From a virus, in IMG/VR virus record IMGVR_UViG_3300003873_000032, positions 1 to 36,063 of that record: a DNA stretch of 36,063 nucleotides. One strand, 5' to 3'. This document shows positions 22,548 through 30,061 of this stretch, in pieces (the first letter of the stretch is position 1; each line of letters begins with the position of its first letter). The position numbers were made by a program, and so were the translations under genes. The notes under the pieces were generated by a model, which saw nothing but the letters and a program-made list of their open reading frames with translations, made no database searches and was not told the origin of the DNA.

Positions 22548-23932
22548 TAGTGAGTTTCTGACCAATTGTTACCAATCAAATAATCTGCTTGTATTGATAA
22601 AGCCATATTAAATTGTTGTTGTATCATGTTGCACCCTCGTACCATTATATCACCAAGTTTCTCAGCATAATCTGTATCACACTGACATTGGAATTCATCA
22701 TGGACAAAAGCCATTTGTGACCATTTCTCACCATGAGGTAACCCTTCTTGAGATGCTAGTGTATGAAAGTTTAACATCCATTTTTTAGCTATTATACCTG
22801 CAGATCCTTGTAAAAGTAAGTTAAGTGCACTATGTGGTGACCGTGAATTAAGTTTACGACCATCAATTGCTGTAACAAATCCAGTATCTTTTGATTCTTT
22901 TTGACAGGCTTTAATAAGTTCTTTAATACCTACAACTTTCTCTAAGAAAGTATCTGATATACGCTTACCATAAATTGTTTGACGTATTAGTATTTCATCA
23001 TATAATACATAGGTATCTGGTTTTAATGGGAAATATTGCTTATCATCCATTATAATAATACGTCCCTCTACTCTCTTCTTAGCTTGTTTATATTCTTTGT
23101 CAGTGTAGTCATCTAGACATGTATCAGTCCAGAGTGTGTTACCACGTACAGTATCACCACTACCATACATCCAGGAAAAAAAGAAAGCTTTACTAGCACT
23201 TCTAGCAGCTTTCATTTCAGGAGTCCTGTCAGAGGCATGATTATCATCTGGCCAATCACGATCGTCTTTAGTCCAGAAACCTGCTAGCTTTGCATGATAC
23301 CAATGCATGTCTTTAGAAAGTACAGCCTTAGCATATAACCCATCATCATACTTTGATAGATAATGTGCAAGTGTACGAACCTCAATGTTTGCAAGGTCAG
23401 CACCAACTACAGCTCTACCAGGAGGTGCATTAAATAGTTTTCTAAACTCTTTAGCAGTTGGTACTTGTGCAAGATTTGGCTTTGAATGGGTTGCCCTATG
23501 GGTGTTAGCACCAATTAGGTCCACTTTATGGTGGATTGAGTGAGTATTCTCATTGTAGTTTTTTAAATAACCACCTTTTGTGTCATAACCTACAGTTCCC
23601 TGGTCCTTATATACACGAAGATACCTATGCAGTAGTTTACCAGCAGGATTGGTCATACCTGTTAATGAATCTGGGTCAACCTTTATACCACCATTTTTGG
23701 TGTAGAAAGGAAAAGTATAGCCATAATCTTCCTCCATCCATTTAATGATATGTTGTCGTGAACCAGGGTTAAAAGGTACATACTTGATTGGCTGATGTTG
23801 ACCACTACGAGTTACAATGATTGTCCTCATGGGTGAGGAGAACCATTTGATGGACCTCTTACCTGGGGGCTTGTAGCTGCCATTTTTGAGGTAGCGACCG
23901 TAGGGTATCTTGTAAGGTGTTAGGTTGTTCAT
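22547..23932 (-). CDS. family A DNA polymerase, T7-type polymerase domain without exonuclease
   Basis: 461 aa. YVPFNPGSRQHI, THRATHSKPNLAQVP, motif A AVVGADLANIEVRTLAHY (D179), fingers KAFFFSWMYGSGD (motif B region), IDGRKLNSRSPHSALNLLLQ and motif C FVHDEFQCQ follow T7 gp5 closely through to the GNNWSETH C-terminus. Motif A has Leu-Ala in place of the usual Ser/Tyr-Ser. The first 50 residues are basic and do not contain an exonuclease or an obvious full thumb. The SD GGAGG is excellent. It replicates phage DNA, probably with the separate exonuclease. Confidence 0.88.
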   Translation of the reverse strand: MNNLTPYKIPYGRYLKNGSYKPPGKRSIKWFSSPMRTIIVTRSGQHQPIKYVPFNPGSRQHIIKWMEEDYGYTFPFYTKNGGIKVDPDSLTGMTNPAGKLLHRYLRVYKDQGTVGYDTKGGYLKNYNENTHSIHHKVDLIGANTHRATHSKPNLAQVPTAKEFRKLFNAPPGRAVVGADLANIEVRTLAHYLSKYDDGLYAKAVLSKDMHWYHAKLAGFWTKDDRDWPDDNHASDRTPEMKAARSASKAFFFSWMYGSGDTVRGNTLWTDTCLDDYTDKEYKQAKKRVEGRIIIMDDKQYFPLKPDTYVLYDEILIRQTIYGKRISDTFLEKVVGIKELIKACQKESKDTGFVTAIDGRKLNSRSPHSALNLLLQGSAGIIAKKWMLNFHTLASQEGLPHGEKWSQMAFVHDEFQCQCDTDYAEKLGDIMVRGCNMIQQQFNMALSIQADYLIGNNWSETH

Positions 23933-23935
23933 TAA

Positions 23936-24163
23936 TTACCTCCAAGTAGAGTTATGAAAAGATTTGTATTTAGCTATTATTATTGCACGGATATAATCAG
24001 CATGTATTGAAGGATCCTTTAAGCTAAATAGGTAGTCATACATAAGCTTGTTTAGTAGCTTATGATTAGTATTATAATGGTCTCTTAGGAACTTAACACG
24101 TTGCTTATCCATAGTTAGCCCTTGCCATAGGCCAAGTGCTATCTTATACTTAAACTCATCCAT
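23936..24163 (-). CDS. M-D-x-F paralog, short form (75 aa)
   Basis: MDEFKYKIALGLWQGLTMDKQRVKFL opens a 75-aa helical protein rich in Lys, Tyr and aromatic residues (DYIRAIIIAKYKSFHN). Only the first 15-20 residues clearly match the other paralogs; the rest is diverged. It overlaps the upstream 214-aa paralog by 8 nt and ends four bases before the polymerase start. Unknown function. Confidence 0.6.
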   Translation of the reverse strand: MDEFKYKIALGLWQGLTMDKQRVKFLRDHYNTNHKLLNKLMYDYLFSLKDPSIHADYIRAIIIAKYKSFHNSTWR

Positions 24164-24800
24164 TTAGCTTACCTATAACCGTTGCTAGTGCTGATTGCTT
24201 TTCTGCAAGAGATTGGGTAAACTTTTGCAGTGTTTGAGAATCGAAGGAAGGAACTTGCTTATAAGCATCACTTAGCATATTCTCTAGTAATGTGTACACC
24301 CCACCTTTGAAGACCGTAGCTTTTAAATGCTCTAGCTCTAGTACCTTCTCTACTGCTGAGTTTTGTGTAACATTACACAACAACCCTGAAAAGCTACTAG
24401 AACTATTAATATAGTAGTCAAAGCTAAAAGGAAGTATGTTACCACCTATTAGTTTTATCATTGGTATGGAACTACGTGCATCTGAGCCTAATAGCCTAAC
24501 AGTCTTTTCACCTTCGAAGGCTGCCACGAATTGCTCATAGGTACCCTCACCATTATGAAAGTGTGTTTTTAGTGTATGCTGTAGTCGTCCAGATATAACA
24601 CGTACCAGCTTAGACAGCTTTCGCTTACCATCATACTTGGTTGTTATAATTTTAAGTGCATTATACATACGTATCTTGTCATCAATAGAAAGCTCATCGT
24701 ATTTAATTGAGGCTACTTGCTCTGCTAAGTTGTAGACTTCTACCTTTGTAGTAGCTGCTTTTAGTTGTTGCATGATGAGGGTGTATTTGAAATGGTCCAT
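24156..24800 (-). CDS. M-D-x-F paralog, long form (214 aa)
   Basis: MDHFKYTLIMQQLKAATTKVEVY opens a mainly helical protein that is homologous over its length to the 222-aa paralog. The conserved centre GTYEQFVAAFEGEKTVRLLG, with IGGNILPFSFDYY and LELEHLKATVFKGG, suggests one folded domain of about 130 residues after an N-terminal helical anchor. It follows the metallopeptidase/VWA gene directly (SD AGGAGCTATTT). No enzymatic motif is seen. Confidence 0.7.
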   Translation of the reverse strand: MDHFKYTLIMQQLKAATTKVEVYNLAEQVASIKYDELSIDDKIRMYNALKIITTKYDGKRKLSKLVRVISGRLQHTLKTHFHNGEGTYEQFVAAFEGEKTVRLLGSDARSSIPMIKLIGGNILPFSFDYYINSSSSFSGLLCNVTQNSAVEKVLELEHLKATVFKGGVYTLLENMLSDAYKQVPSFDSQTLQKFTQSLAEKQSALATVIGKLNG

Positions 24801-24809
24801 AAATAGCTC

Positions 24810-26291
24810 CTATACCATAAGGATATTTGTACCTGGTACGCTAACAGGGTTATTAGCGCCAGCACATATCCAGTAGTTAGTAAGCTTCCTCATTGTAGGG
24901 AAGTTTCTGAACTCACTATCAATATCTGAATAGTTATCACTGAATGACATGTAGATAACCATACCTGGGTCTGGTAGCTTCATATCTTCGATGTGTTCAA
25001 ATACACAACGGTGACTTGTACCACCTGATGTGTAGCGAGTAGCTAAGGCTTTAGAGAACTCTGGTGATGCTGCAATATCATAATCATCTTCTATGTTGAA
25101 CTCTTGGATAACTCTAGTGTCGTGTATGAGTACCTTTAGAGAGGCTATATGGATTGATTCAGATTCAATGAGGTAAAGTAGCTTTTGCAAGTCTTCTGTG
25201 TTCATAGAGCCACTATGGTCCACTGAGAGTATGATGTTGATCTTATTATCAATGAATTGCTTCTTAGGGGATTTATAGATACGACGGTATGTGTTGTTGA
25301 GGTTAGCCCAGCTTGTTGAATAGTCGTGAGTCTTGTAATAGACTTGACGTTTGAAGCTAGCCTTGATCTTTTTGAACCAACCAGTTTCTACTTTTATAGA
25401 GCTAAATAGTTGCTCGAAAAGTTCACCAGCTTGTGAACCTTTAGTGTTGCTTGAGATGATATCCTGGAGAGACTCTGAGAGGTCAGCCATTGAGATGTCA
25501 GCATCATCAGAGTCTGTTGAACATTTATCAGGTTTGCCACCCTGGGCTTTAACTTTACCACCTTTACCTTTATCGTCTTCTTCACCACCAGGGCCACCAT
25601 TAGACTTAGTGGGTTGATTCATAGTTTTACCATCACACGTGATAGCTGACATCATGTCAGATATCTGTTGTTTGGTGATATGGTTTTCTTCTTTGATTAA
25701 TAACTTTAAGATATCAATGTCTGATAGCTTCTCTTGGTGGTACTGTTTGTTGTACATACCTATATCTTCAATCTCTTGCCATTTAGGCTTTAGAGTTGAA
25801 GATAACATGAAGAGATCTTTTAAGCTATAGTTGATAGCATGATCTTCGGCAATGTTGATTATTTCATTAGGAAATGCTACATCACCTGCTATATTTTCCA
25901 TCATGGTGTTATAAGACTTGGTGACGTGTTTACGTAGTATATGCTGCACTTCATGCATATACACAAATGCTAGGAATACAGAGTGACGTGGTAAGTGATT
26001 AAGGATAGCTTTAAGGTCTTTTTCTTCATGATACATGAAAGTAAAGAAGACCTTAGTAGTATCACCGTGTTTAACGTATGCAGAGAAGTAAGGCATAAAG
26101 GTTTTTAACTCTTTATACATCTTAGGAAGTGGTTGATGAGTCTTCTCAATGGCTACCTCAATTGGTAACTTGAGAAACAGTCCAGTGCTTAATGCAGCTG
26201 TTTTGTTTTTACCTAAAAGGAGATTGGCATTTTTAGCAACTTCCTTGTAGATAAAGTCTTCCGCTTCTTTAATAAAGTCTTCTGGGTTCAT
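24810..26291 (-). CDS. VWA-domain protein with zinc-metallopeptidase-like N-terminus (DUF2201-like), partner of MoxR ATPase
   Basis: 493 aa. The N-terminal domain has H113-E-V-Q-H117 (HExxH) and a later NIAEDHAIN (about 146-154) that could give the third ligand, as in DUF2201 putative metallopeptidases. A Gly/Lys/Asp-rich linker (about 228-262) leads to a VWA domain with MIDAS motif D358-H-S360-G-S362 and later TSGGTSHR and FSDNYSD. Bacterial MoxR AAA+ ATPases act with such VWA proteins to remodel or insert metal into clients. The MoxR gene lies 1.5 kb upstream with small paralogs between. The SD is AAGGAACCCCA. Confidence 0.75.
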   Translation of the reverse strand: MNPEDFIKEAEDFIYKEVAKNANLLLGKNKTAALSTGLFLKLPIEVAIEKTHQPLPKMYKELKTFMPYFSAYVKHGDTTKVFFTFMYHEEKDLKAILNHLPRHSVFLAFVYMHEVQHILRKHVTKSYNTMMENIAGDVAFPNEIINIAEDHAINYSLKDLFMLSSTLKPKWQEIEDIGMYNKQYHQEKLSDIDILKLLIKEENHITKQQISDMMSAITCDGKTMNQPTKSNGGPGGEEDDKGKGGKVKAQGGKPDKCSTDSDDADISMADLSESLQDIISSNTKGSQAGELFEQLFSSIKVETGWFKKIKASFKRQVYYKTHDYSTSWANLNNTYRRIYKSPKKQFIDNKINIILSVDHSGSMNTEDLQKLLYLIESESIHIASLKVLIHDTRVIQEFNIEDDYDIAASPEFSKALATRYTSGGTSHRCVFEHIEDMKLPDPGMVIYMSFSDNYSDIDSEFRNFPTMRKLTNYWICAGANNPVSVPGTNILMV

Positions 26292-26533
26292 TGGGGTTCC
26301 TTATAGTTGTGTTCCCATCTGTGAGTATCTTTTAATTCTATTGCTCTAGATGTAACAGGTAGTTCATCAGCTTTATTAGCCACTAGCTGTTTTAAATGCA
26401 GATATTCATCTAGTGATATTGAAGATTTTGGTATTGTAAGTATAAATCTACAATAATTTTCAAGTGTCTCTATATTTATGAGTAAAGTACTCTTTAAAGC
26501 TTTAATCATAATTGTAAATTTGAATTCATCCAT
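26288..26533 (-). CDS. M-D-x-F paralog, short form (81 aa)
   Basis: The start is ATG 26533 (MDEFKFTIMIKALKSTL), behind AAGGGCATTT; a longer frame to 26557 would add eight residues and hide the signature. The remainder is helical (LENYCRFILTIPKSS, LDEYLHLKQLVANKADELP). It overlaps the VWA gene start by 4 nt (ATGA). The family link rests on the N-terminal signature. Confidence 0.6.
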   Translation of the reverse strand: MDEFKFTIMIKALKSTLLINIETLENYCRFILTIPKSSISLDEYLHLKQLVANKADELPVTSRAIELKDTHRWEHNYKEPQ

Positions 26534-26541
26534 AAATGCCC

Positions 26542-26746
26542 TTATATGTATTGCCATAGCTTTGCTGAAAGTGCTACTATGTGTTTAGCCTTGCTTAGTG
26601 AGTAAGTTGTTGAATGTAGCTGAGTCATTAGTTGAGTAGCTTGAACTGGTAATAGATCGCTAGTAGTTTCCTCAAGGAGGGGACATAGTGCCTTCTGGGT
26701 CAGATTTTAATGTATTGTAGAGGATTTGGTATTTGAAGTTGTCCAT
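26542..26746 (-). pseudogene. M-D-x-F paralog broken by a +1 frameshift
   Basis: ATG 26746, behind AAGGACTAGCA, begins MDNFKYQILYNTLKSDPEG, the family signature, but meets TGA after 24 codons. If one base is skipped in the CCCC tract near 26679-26682, the frame continues for 46 codons (LLEETTSDLLPVQATQL...) to TAA at 26542, only eight bases before the next paralog. Options are a single-base insertion, a sequencing error in a homopolymer, or programmed +1 frameshifting at UCC-CCU. The downstream half remains free of stops, which favours a recent or programmed event. Confidence 0.55.
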
Positions 26747-26748
26747 TG

Positions 26749-26988
26749 CTAGTCCTTAGAGATATCTATGAGTAGTTGTGCGTAGCGTGTGTAGGTAGCT
26801 ATAATATTACCATGAGACATATGGGGGTGTAATTTTTCTATAAACTGCTTGTCTATAGATAGATCACTATTCCTATCATTTATGGTAGTATTCAGCCTAA
26901 CGCTACAAAACTTGATGGTGGTATCTAATTGTATAAGCTCATTGGAAGCTATTAGGTAGTACGTGAGTTTAGTTTGAAAGTCATCTAC
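26749..26988 (-). pseudogene. M-D-x-F paralog with GTA in place of the start codon
   Basis: A 79-codon open frame reads (V)DDFQTKLTYYLIASNEL..., the family signature with GTA exactly where ATG should be. Upstream is AAGGACACTA, with normal SD spacing. No other ATG or GTG exists before the body of the frame; the first internal Met is near residue 57. It fits exactly between the neighbours, ending 3 nt before the next start. Either a point mutation killed initiation, or a non-standard start is used, or the base is a sequence error. Confidence 0.5.
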
Positions 26989-27214
26989 TAGTGTCCTTAG
27001 TTAACATATAATGCTGAAAACGATTCATTGCATCAGTACGTGTAAAACCACTTTTAGCTATCTTAAAGAACAGTGATTTGGATAGCATAGCAAAGTCATC
27101 CACAAAAGGTTGTGTCATTAGTTCTTTGCTATAGATATCACACATCTCCCTGGTTATAGGTGTAGACATATCACGTAGAGATTCAACCGTGATAGTATAT
27201 TGAAAATCATCCAT
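26981..27214 (-). CDS. M-D-x-F paralog, short form (77 aa)
   Basis: MDDFQYTITVESLRDMSTP opens a 77-aa helical protein (REMCDIYSKELMTQP, MLSKSLFFKIAKSGF). Its start overlaps the upstream stop as TAATG. Its C-terminal codons overlap the start region of the GTA-initiated paralog by 8 nt. Unknown function. Confidence 0.6.
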   Translation of the reverse strand: MDDFQYTITVESLRDMSTPITREMCDIYSKELMTQPFVDDFAMLSKSLFFKIAKSGFTRTDAMNRFQHYMLTKDTSR

Positions 27215-27453
27215 TAACGACCTCCTGATCCGGTTTTATAGTAAGGTAAGAGATCTCTAGCTGCAATTAGTAGCTCTTGGTTATCTCTTACTACTTGGTG
27301 CTGTACTAATCCTTTAAACATAGCTACACGTTTAGGGAATGGTAGTTGAAGCATTTCACGAGTATTGATGTAGTCAAATAACTCCTCTGATGAGAAGTCG
27401 TGTTGACCTGATGCAATAGTCTCTGATAGCACCTTTAGCTTGAAGTCATCCAT
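27214..27453 (-). CDS. M-D-x-F paralog, short form (79 aa)
   Basis: MDDFKLKVLSETIASGQHDFSSEELFD opens the protein, followed by a helix-rich body (FPKRVAMFKGLVQHQVV, ELLIAARDLLPYY) and a GSGGR tail. The SD is AAGGATTCCC; it overlaps the upstream paralog by 8 nt. It shares the signature and the acidic S-x-x-E-L segment with the 107-aa paralog (ITSDELDTL). Confidence 0.6.
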   Translation of the reverse strand: MDDFKLKVLSETIASGQHDFSSEELFDYINTREMLQLPFPKRVAMFKGLVQHQVVRDNQELLIAARDLLPYYKTGSGGR

Positions 27454-27769
27454 GGGAATCCTTAAAAGGTATTAGACCTTCTGTACTATATTTATTTATT
27501 TTTAAATGCTTACTTACTAATATTGCTTTAAAAGTAGACTGAGGTATTGACCATGTAGTATCACCCAATTTATCTATATGTGTATTAAGCATTTTGCGTA
27601 TACGAGCCCCTCTACCATTTAATAGGTGTGGCATTGAATATTCGTAGTTGGTGAGGTACCTTCTACGTACATTAATCATAGGAAGTACTAGTGTATCAAG
27701 CTCATCAGATGTGATAGAAGTGCTACCCATTAGGCGCTGCTCTAATAGCTTAAGCTTAAAGCCATCCAT
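27446..27769 (-). CDS. M-D-x-F paralog, medium form (107 aa), first of the array
   Basis: MDGFKLKLLEQRLMGSTSITSDELD begins two bases after the MoxR stop, so translation is probably coupled to the ATPase gene (no strong SD). The rest is basic (INVRRRYLTNYEY, GRGARIRKMLN, SKHLKINKY). It is the first M-D-x-F copy in transcription order and the one tied most closely to MoxR. Confidence 0.6.
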   Translation of the reverse strand: MDGFKLKLLEQRLMGSTSITSDELDTLVLPMINVRRRYLTNYEYSMPHLLNGRGARIRKMLNTHIDKLGDTTWSIPQSTFKAILVSKHLKINKYSTEGLIPFKDSHG

Positions 27770-27771
27770 GA

Positions 27772-28773
27772 CTAGTGAATAAACTCACAAGAGATAGCAT
27801 ACAGCTTATCGTGTTCAGCAAATGTTAGCTTGTTGTACTTCTTAAGTTGACTCTCTGTAAGAGGCTTATTGTACTTAGTAGCATCATAGCTAGATTTTAG
27901 TAGCTTATCTAAGATAACACGTAAGCCATCAGTGATGTGCTTACCTTCTTCAGCAGTTAAGTACTTAGTATATAACTCACCAGCAATGAATCCTATGAAG
28001 TTAGAAGACTCCATGTTAGTATCTATAAGGTCCATAACATAAGCCGCATCATCTATAGTCTCAACATAGTTGATGATATAGGCATATAGGATTTGATCAA
28101 TAGCTTTGAGGGCCTTAATGTCAATTGGGGCTTTAGCTTTGATCTTAGCTGTGAAGTCAATAGCCTCTATATATGCAATGTGTTTAGATAACTCATTAGC
28201 AGCAGCTTTTGATACCTTTTGTTTAGCAAGGTATGTTGTGTTATCTTGTAAGAACTGACGGTCGTATAGCTCGAACTCATTAGCTAGGTGTGTCCAACTA
28301 CGTGGAGTACCAAATTGCTCAATCATAGTAGATTCATCTTCTTGAGTATACTTTGAGTGAGAGCGTAGAAATGATGAGATGTAGAAGTGAAGCTTCTTAC
28401 CGAAGTTCTCAAACCAGTACTCAAAATCGAAAGGTACTGGCAGGATACCTAGGCGGTCTTTAATTGGTGAATCAATACCACTGAAGCCAGCTTCATCGGA
28501 GTCGTTCATTGCACCCATTATTGCTACTTTTTGGTCAAGTTTAAATGAACCAAGTTTACGCTCACCTAGTAGGCCGTAGAGGTATGGTGCTACAGCCATG
28601 TTAACACGGTGTAGGTCATCTATGAATAGGATACAACCAGATTTGCCTTCCTTTGTTGCAAGGCGGTTAGCTGTTTCAATGATTTGTGGTACTGACCACT
28701 TAGTTGCCATTGATTCTACAGAGCCAGTTACTGAGTAGCTGTCCATATGGGATGCTTCAATGAAGTCAGGGAT
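27772..28773 (-). CDS. MoxR-type AAA+ ATPase, exon 2 (Walker B to C-terminus)
   Basis: The second exon starts ATC-CCT-GAC (IPDFIEASHMDSYSVTG) and supplies 333 residues. It carries Walker B CILFIDDLHRVN, sensor 1 AIMGAMNDSDEAGFSG with an aspartate-rich loop, an arginine-finger-like SPIKDRLG, and the helical lid to the end. Joined to exon 1 it gives a protein of about 399 aa, typical of MoxR/CobS-like ATPases. On its own the exon also has an ATG at 28746, which would give a product without Walker A, so that frame is not the gene. The paralog array and the VWA partner follow. Confidence 0.8.
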   Translation of the reverse strand: MPDFIEASHMDSYSVTGSVESMATKWSVPQIIETANRLATKEGKSGCILFIDDLHRVNMAVAPYLYGLLGERKLGSFKLDQKVAIMGAMNDSDEAGFSGIDSPIKDRLGILPVPFDFEYWFENFGKKLHFYISSFLRSHSKYTQEDESTMIEQFGTPRSWTHLANEFELYDRQFLQDNTTYLAKQKVSKAAANELSKHIAYIEAIDFTAKIKAKAPIDIKALKAIDQILYAYIINYVETIDDAAYVMDLIDTNMESSNFIGFIAGELYTKYLTAEEGKHITDGLRVILDKLLKSSYDATKYNKPLTESQLKKYNKLTFAEHDKLYAISCEFIH

Positions 28774-29863
28774 CGTTTATATTCAGCAGTAGTCGTTAAT
28801 TACTGCCCGCACCATTATGTGCAGCTACGTGTCTCCACGTAGACTAGACTATATCTTAATCTTTATTTATTTAACTTTCTAGAACAAGGTAGGCAATACT
28901 GAATTGCCCCTTCTAGAGATCTTCTCATAGTTTGTGACCAAGGACTACTAATCTCTTGTAAACAATTATTACATGTGTACACACCAAACCACTTATACTT
29001 AGGTTCACCACCTATAGTAAGTAATTTATATTGCACACCAATTATTGTTCGTCCACCAATGTCTTCACCAATATGAGTCATGAGTTGTTCAAAAGTATTA
29101 GTTTGAGTAGTTTTCTTACTAGCCTTTATACTTTTAGCTCTGACATTCAGATCTTGATTATCTGCTGAATGTTGCATATTTTCTTGGTGTGTTACCCATT
29201 CAAGATTCTCAACAGTATTATTAGTACCATCTTTATCTTTATGGTTGACAAAAGGTTTATTATCAGGATTAGGCAAAAAAGCTTCAGCAACTAGTCTGTG
29301 CATATGTACAGTATAATTAGTACCATCATTAGATAATGAGGCCTTTATGTATGTTGTATGCATTTGCTTATGGTAGCTGCCTGAGCGTATTTTAGTACCA
29401 CTTTTTGTTGTCACACGTAGATTACCCTTGTTTGACACCTCGTAACGAGGTCCATACTTAGGGTCTACAGGTTTGAAAATTTCTTCATTTTTCATTATAC
29501 TTCCTTAAATTAGATAAGTAAGTATACCAAAAAATCTCTTAAAGTTATATAAAGATTTCCCCCATTTCCACTCCACTAGAAGTGTACGAGCATGATGCTC
29601 TAGTCGTTGAACCTTCTCCTGGTTACGGAGCTTGGCTGCTGATTGCCTCTATTACCTACTTTTCAAACCGTCAACATCTGCTTTCGCGATGCTTGTGGTG
29701 TAGATACTTAACAAGGGTTCCCAGCAATTAAAGGGATGCAAAACACACATCACTGTGTGTAAGGGCTGTAACATTACCACACTACAGCCTAATACTTTCA
29801 CTACTATCATTTGTTTATTCTCATCATAGTGTTGGTACTAGGTGTAAATGTGGTATGTTGTTA
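28774..29863 (-). mobile_element. group I intron (about 1,090 nt) inside the MoxR ATPase gene
   Basis: Exon 1 ends in U (GTGGT) and the intron ends in G (AAACG), the group I rule; removal restores ...ENLSG-IPDF... in frame. ACCAC at 29854-29850 can pair with the exon end as P1. Core signatures on the minus strand are AATTGCTGGGAACCC (about 29729-29715), GGCAATCAGCAGCCAAGC (29647-29630), GAAGGTTCAACGACTA (P7 5' side, about 29616-29601) and AAGATATAGTC (P7 3' side, near 28857-28847). A 7-bp P9-like hairpin with GAGA loop is at 28825-28842. An HNH gene lies in the P8 region. Exact boundaries are inferred. Confidence 0.8.
28863..29495 (-). CDS. intron-encoded HNH homing endonuclease (NUMOD4-HNH type)
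   Basis: 210 aa. The N-terminus (EIFKPVDPKYGPRYEVSNKG) is NUMOD4-like. The HNH_3 core follows: VHMHRLVAEAFLPNP, PFVNHKDKDGTNNTVENLEWVT, with the H, N and H/N residues. The C-terminus holds a zinc ribbon (YTCNNCLQE ... QYCLPCSRKLNK). It is encoded inside a group I intron and probably cuts intronless MoxR genes to spread the intron. The SD AAGGAAGTATA is strong, so it is translated from the precursor or excised intron. Confidence 0.82.
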   Translation of the reverse strand: MKNEEIFKPVDPKYGPRYEVSNKGNLRVTTKSGTKIRSGSYHKQMHTTYIKASLSNDGTNYTVHMHRLVAEAFLPNPDNKPFVNHKDKDGTNNTVENLEWVTHQENMQHSADNQDLNVRAKSIKASKKTTQTNTFEQLMTHIGEDIGGRTIIGVQYKLLTIGGEPKYKWFGVYTCNNCLQEISSPWSQTMRRSLEGAIQYCLPCSRKLNK

Positions 29864-30061
29864 ACCACTTAGGTTTTCCGTACTTACCTCCGGAATAGAA
29901 ACTTGAACAACGTTCATGTTTAACTCTTCAGCTATAGCGTACATTGATTGAGTTTTTCCAATTCCTGGTTGTCCAGCTATGCATATACCACCACCTATAT
30001 CAGCTCCTGAGAGTTGGCCTTGTATGTTAGTCTTCAGAATTGTTGTTATTGTATTGTTCAT
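29864..30061 (-). CDS. MoxR-type AAA+ ATPase, exon 1 (Walker A)
   Basis: Starts at ATG 30061 behind AAAGGAAAACC. The 66 residues include Walker A CIAGQPGIGKTQS and the strand VVQVSIPEVSTENLSG, which in MoxR proteins continues G-x-P. The frame meets a stop one codon later in intron sequence, so without splicing only a short useless product is made. It overlaps the end of the upstream 336-aa gene by 35 nt. MoxR ATPases are ring-forming chaperones that act with VWA proteins such as the one at 24.8-26.3 kb. Confidence 0.8.

Noticed and set aside
28746-28863. Independent gene starting at ATG 28746 instead of a spliced exon
   Set aside because: It would give an AAA+ protein lacking Walker A. Joining to exon 1 across the intron restores a continuous MoxR sequence including the conserved G-x-P.
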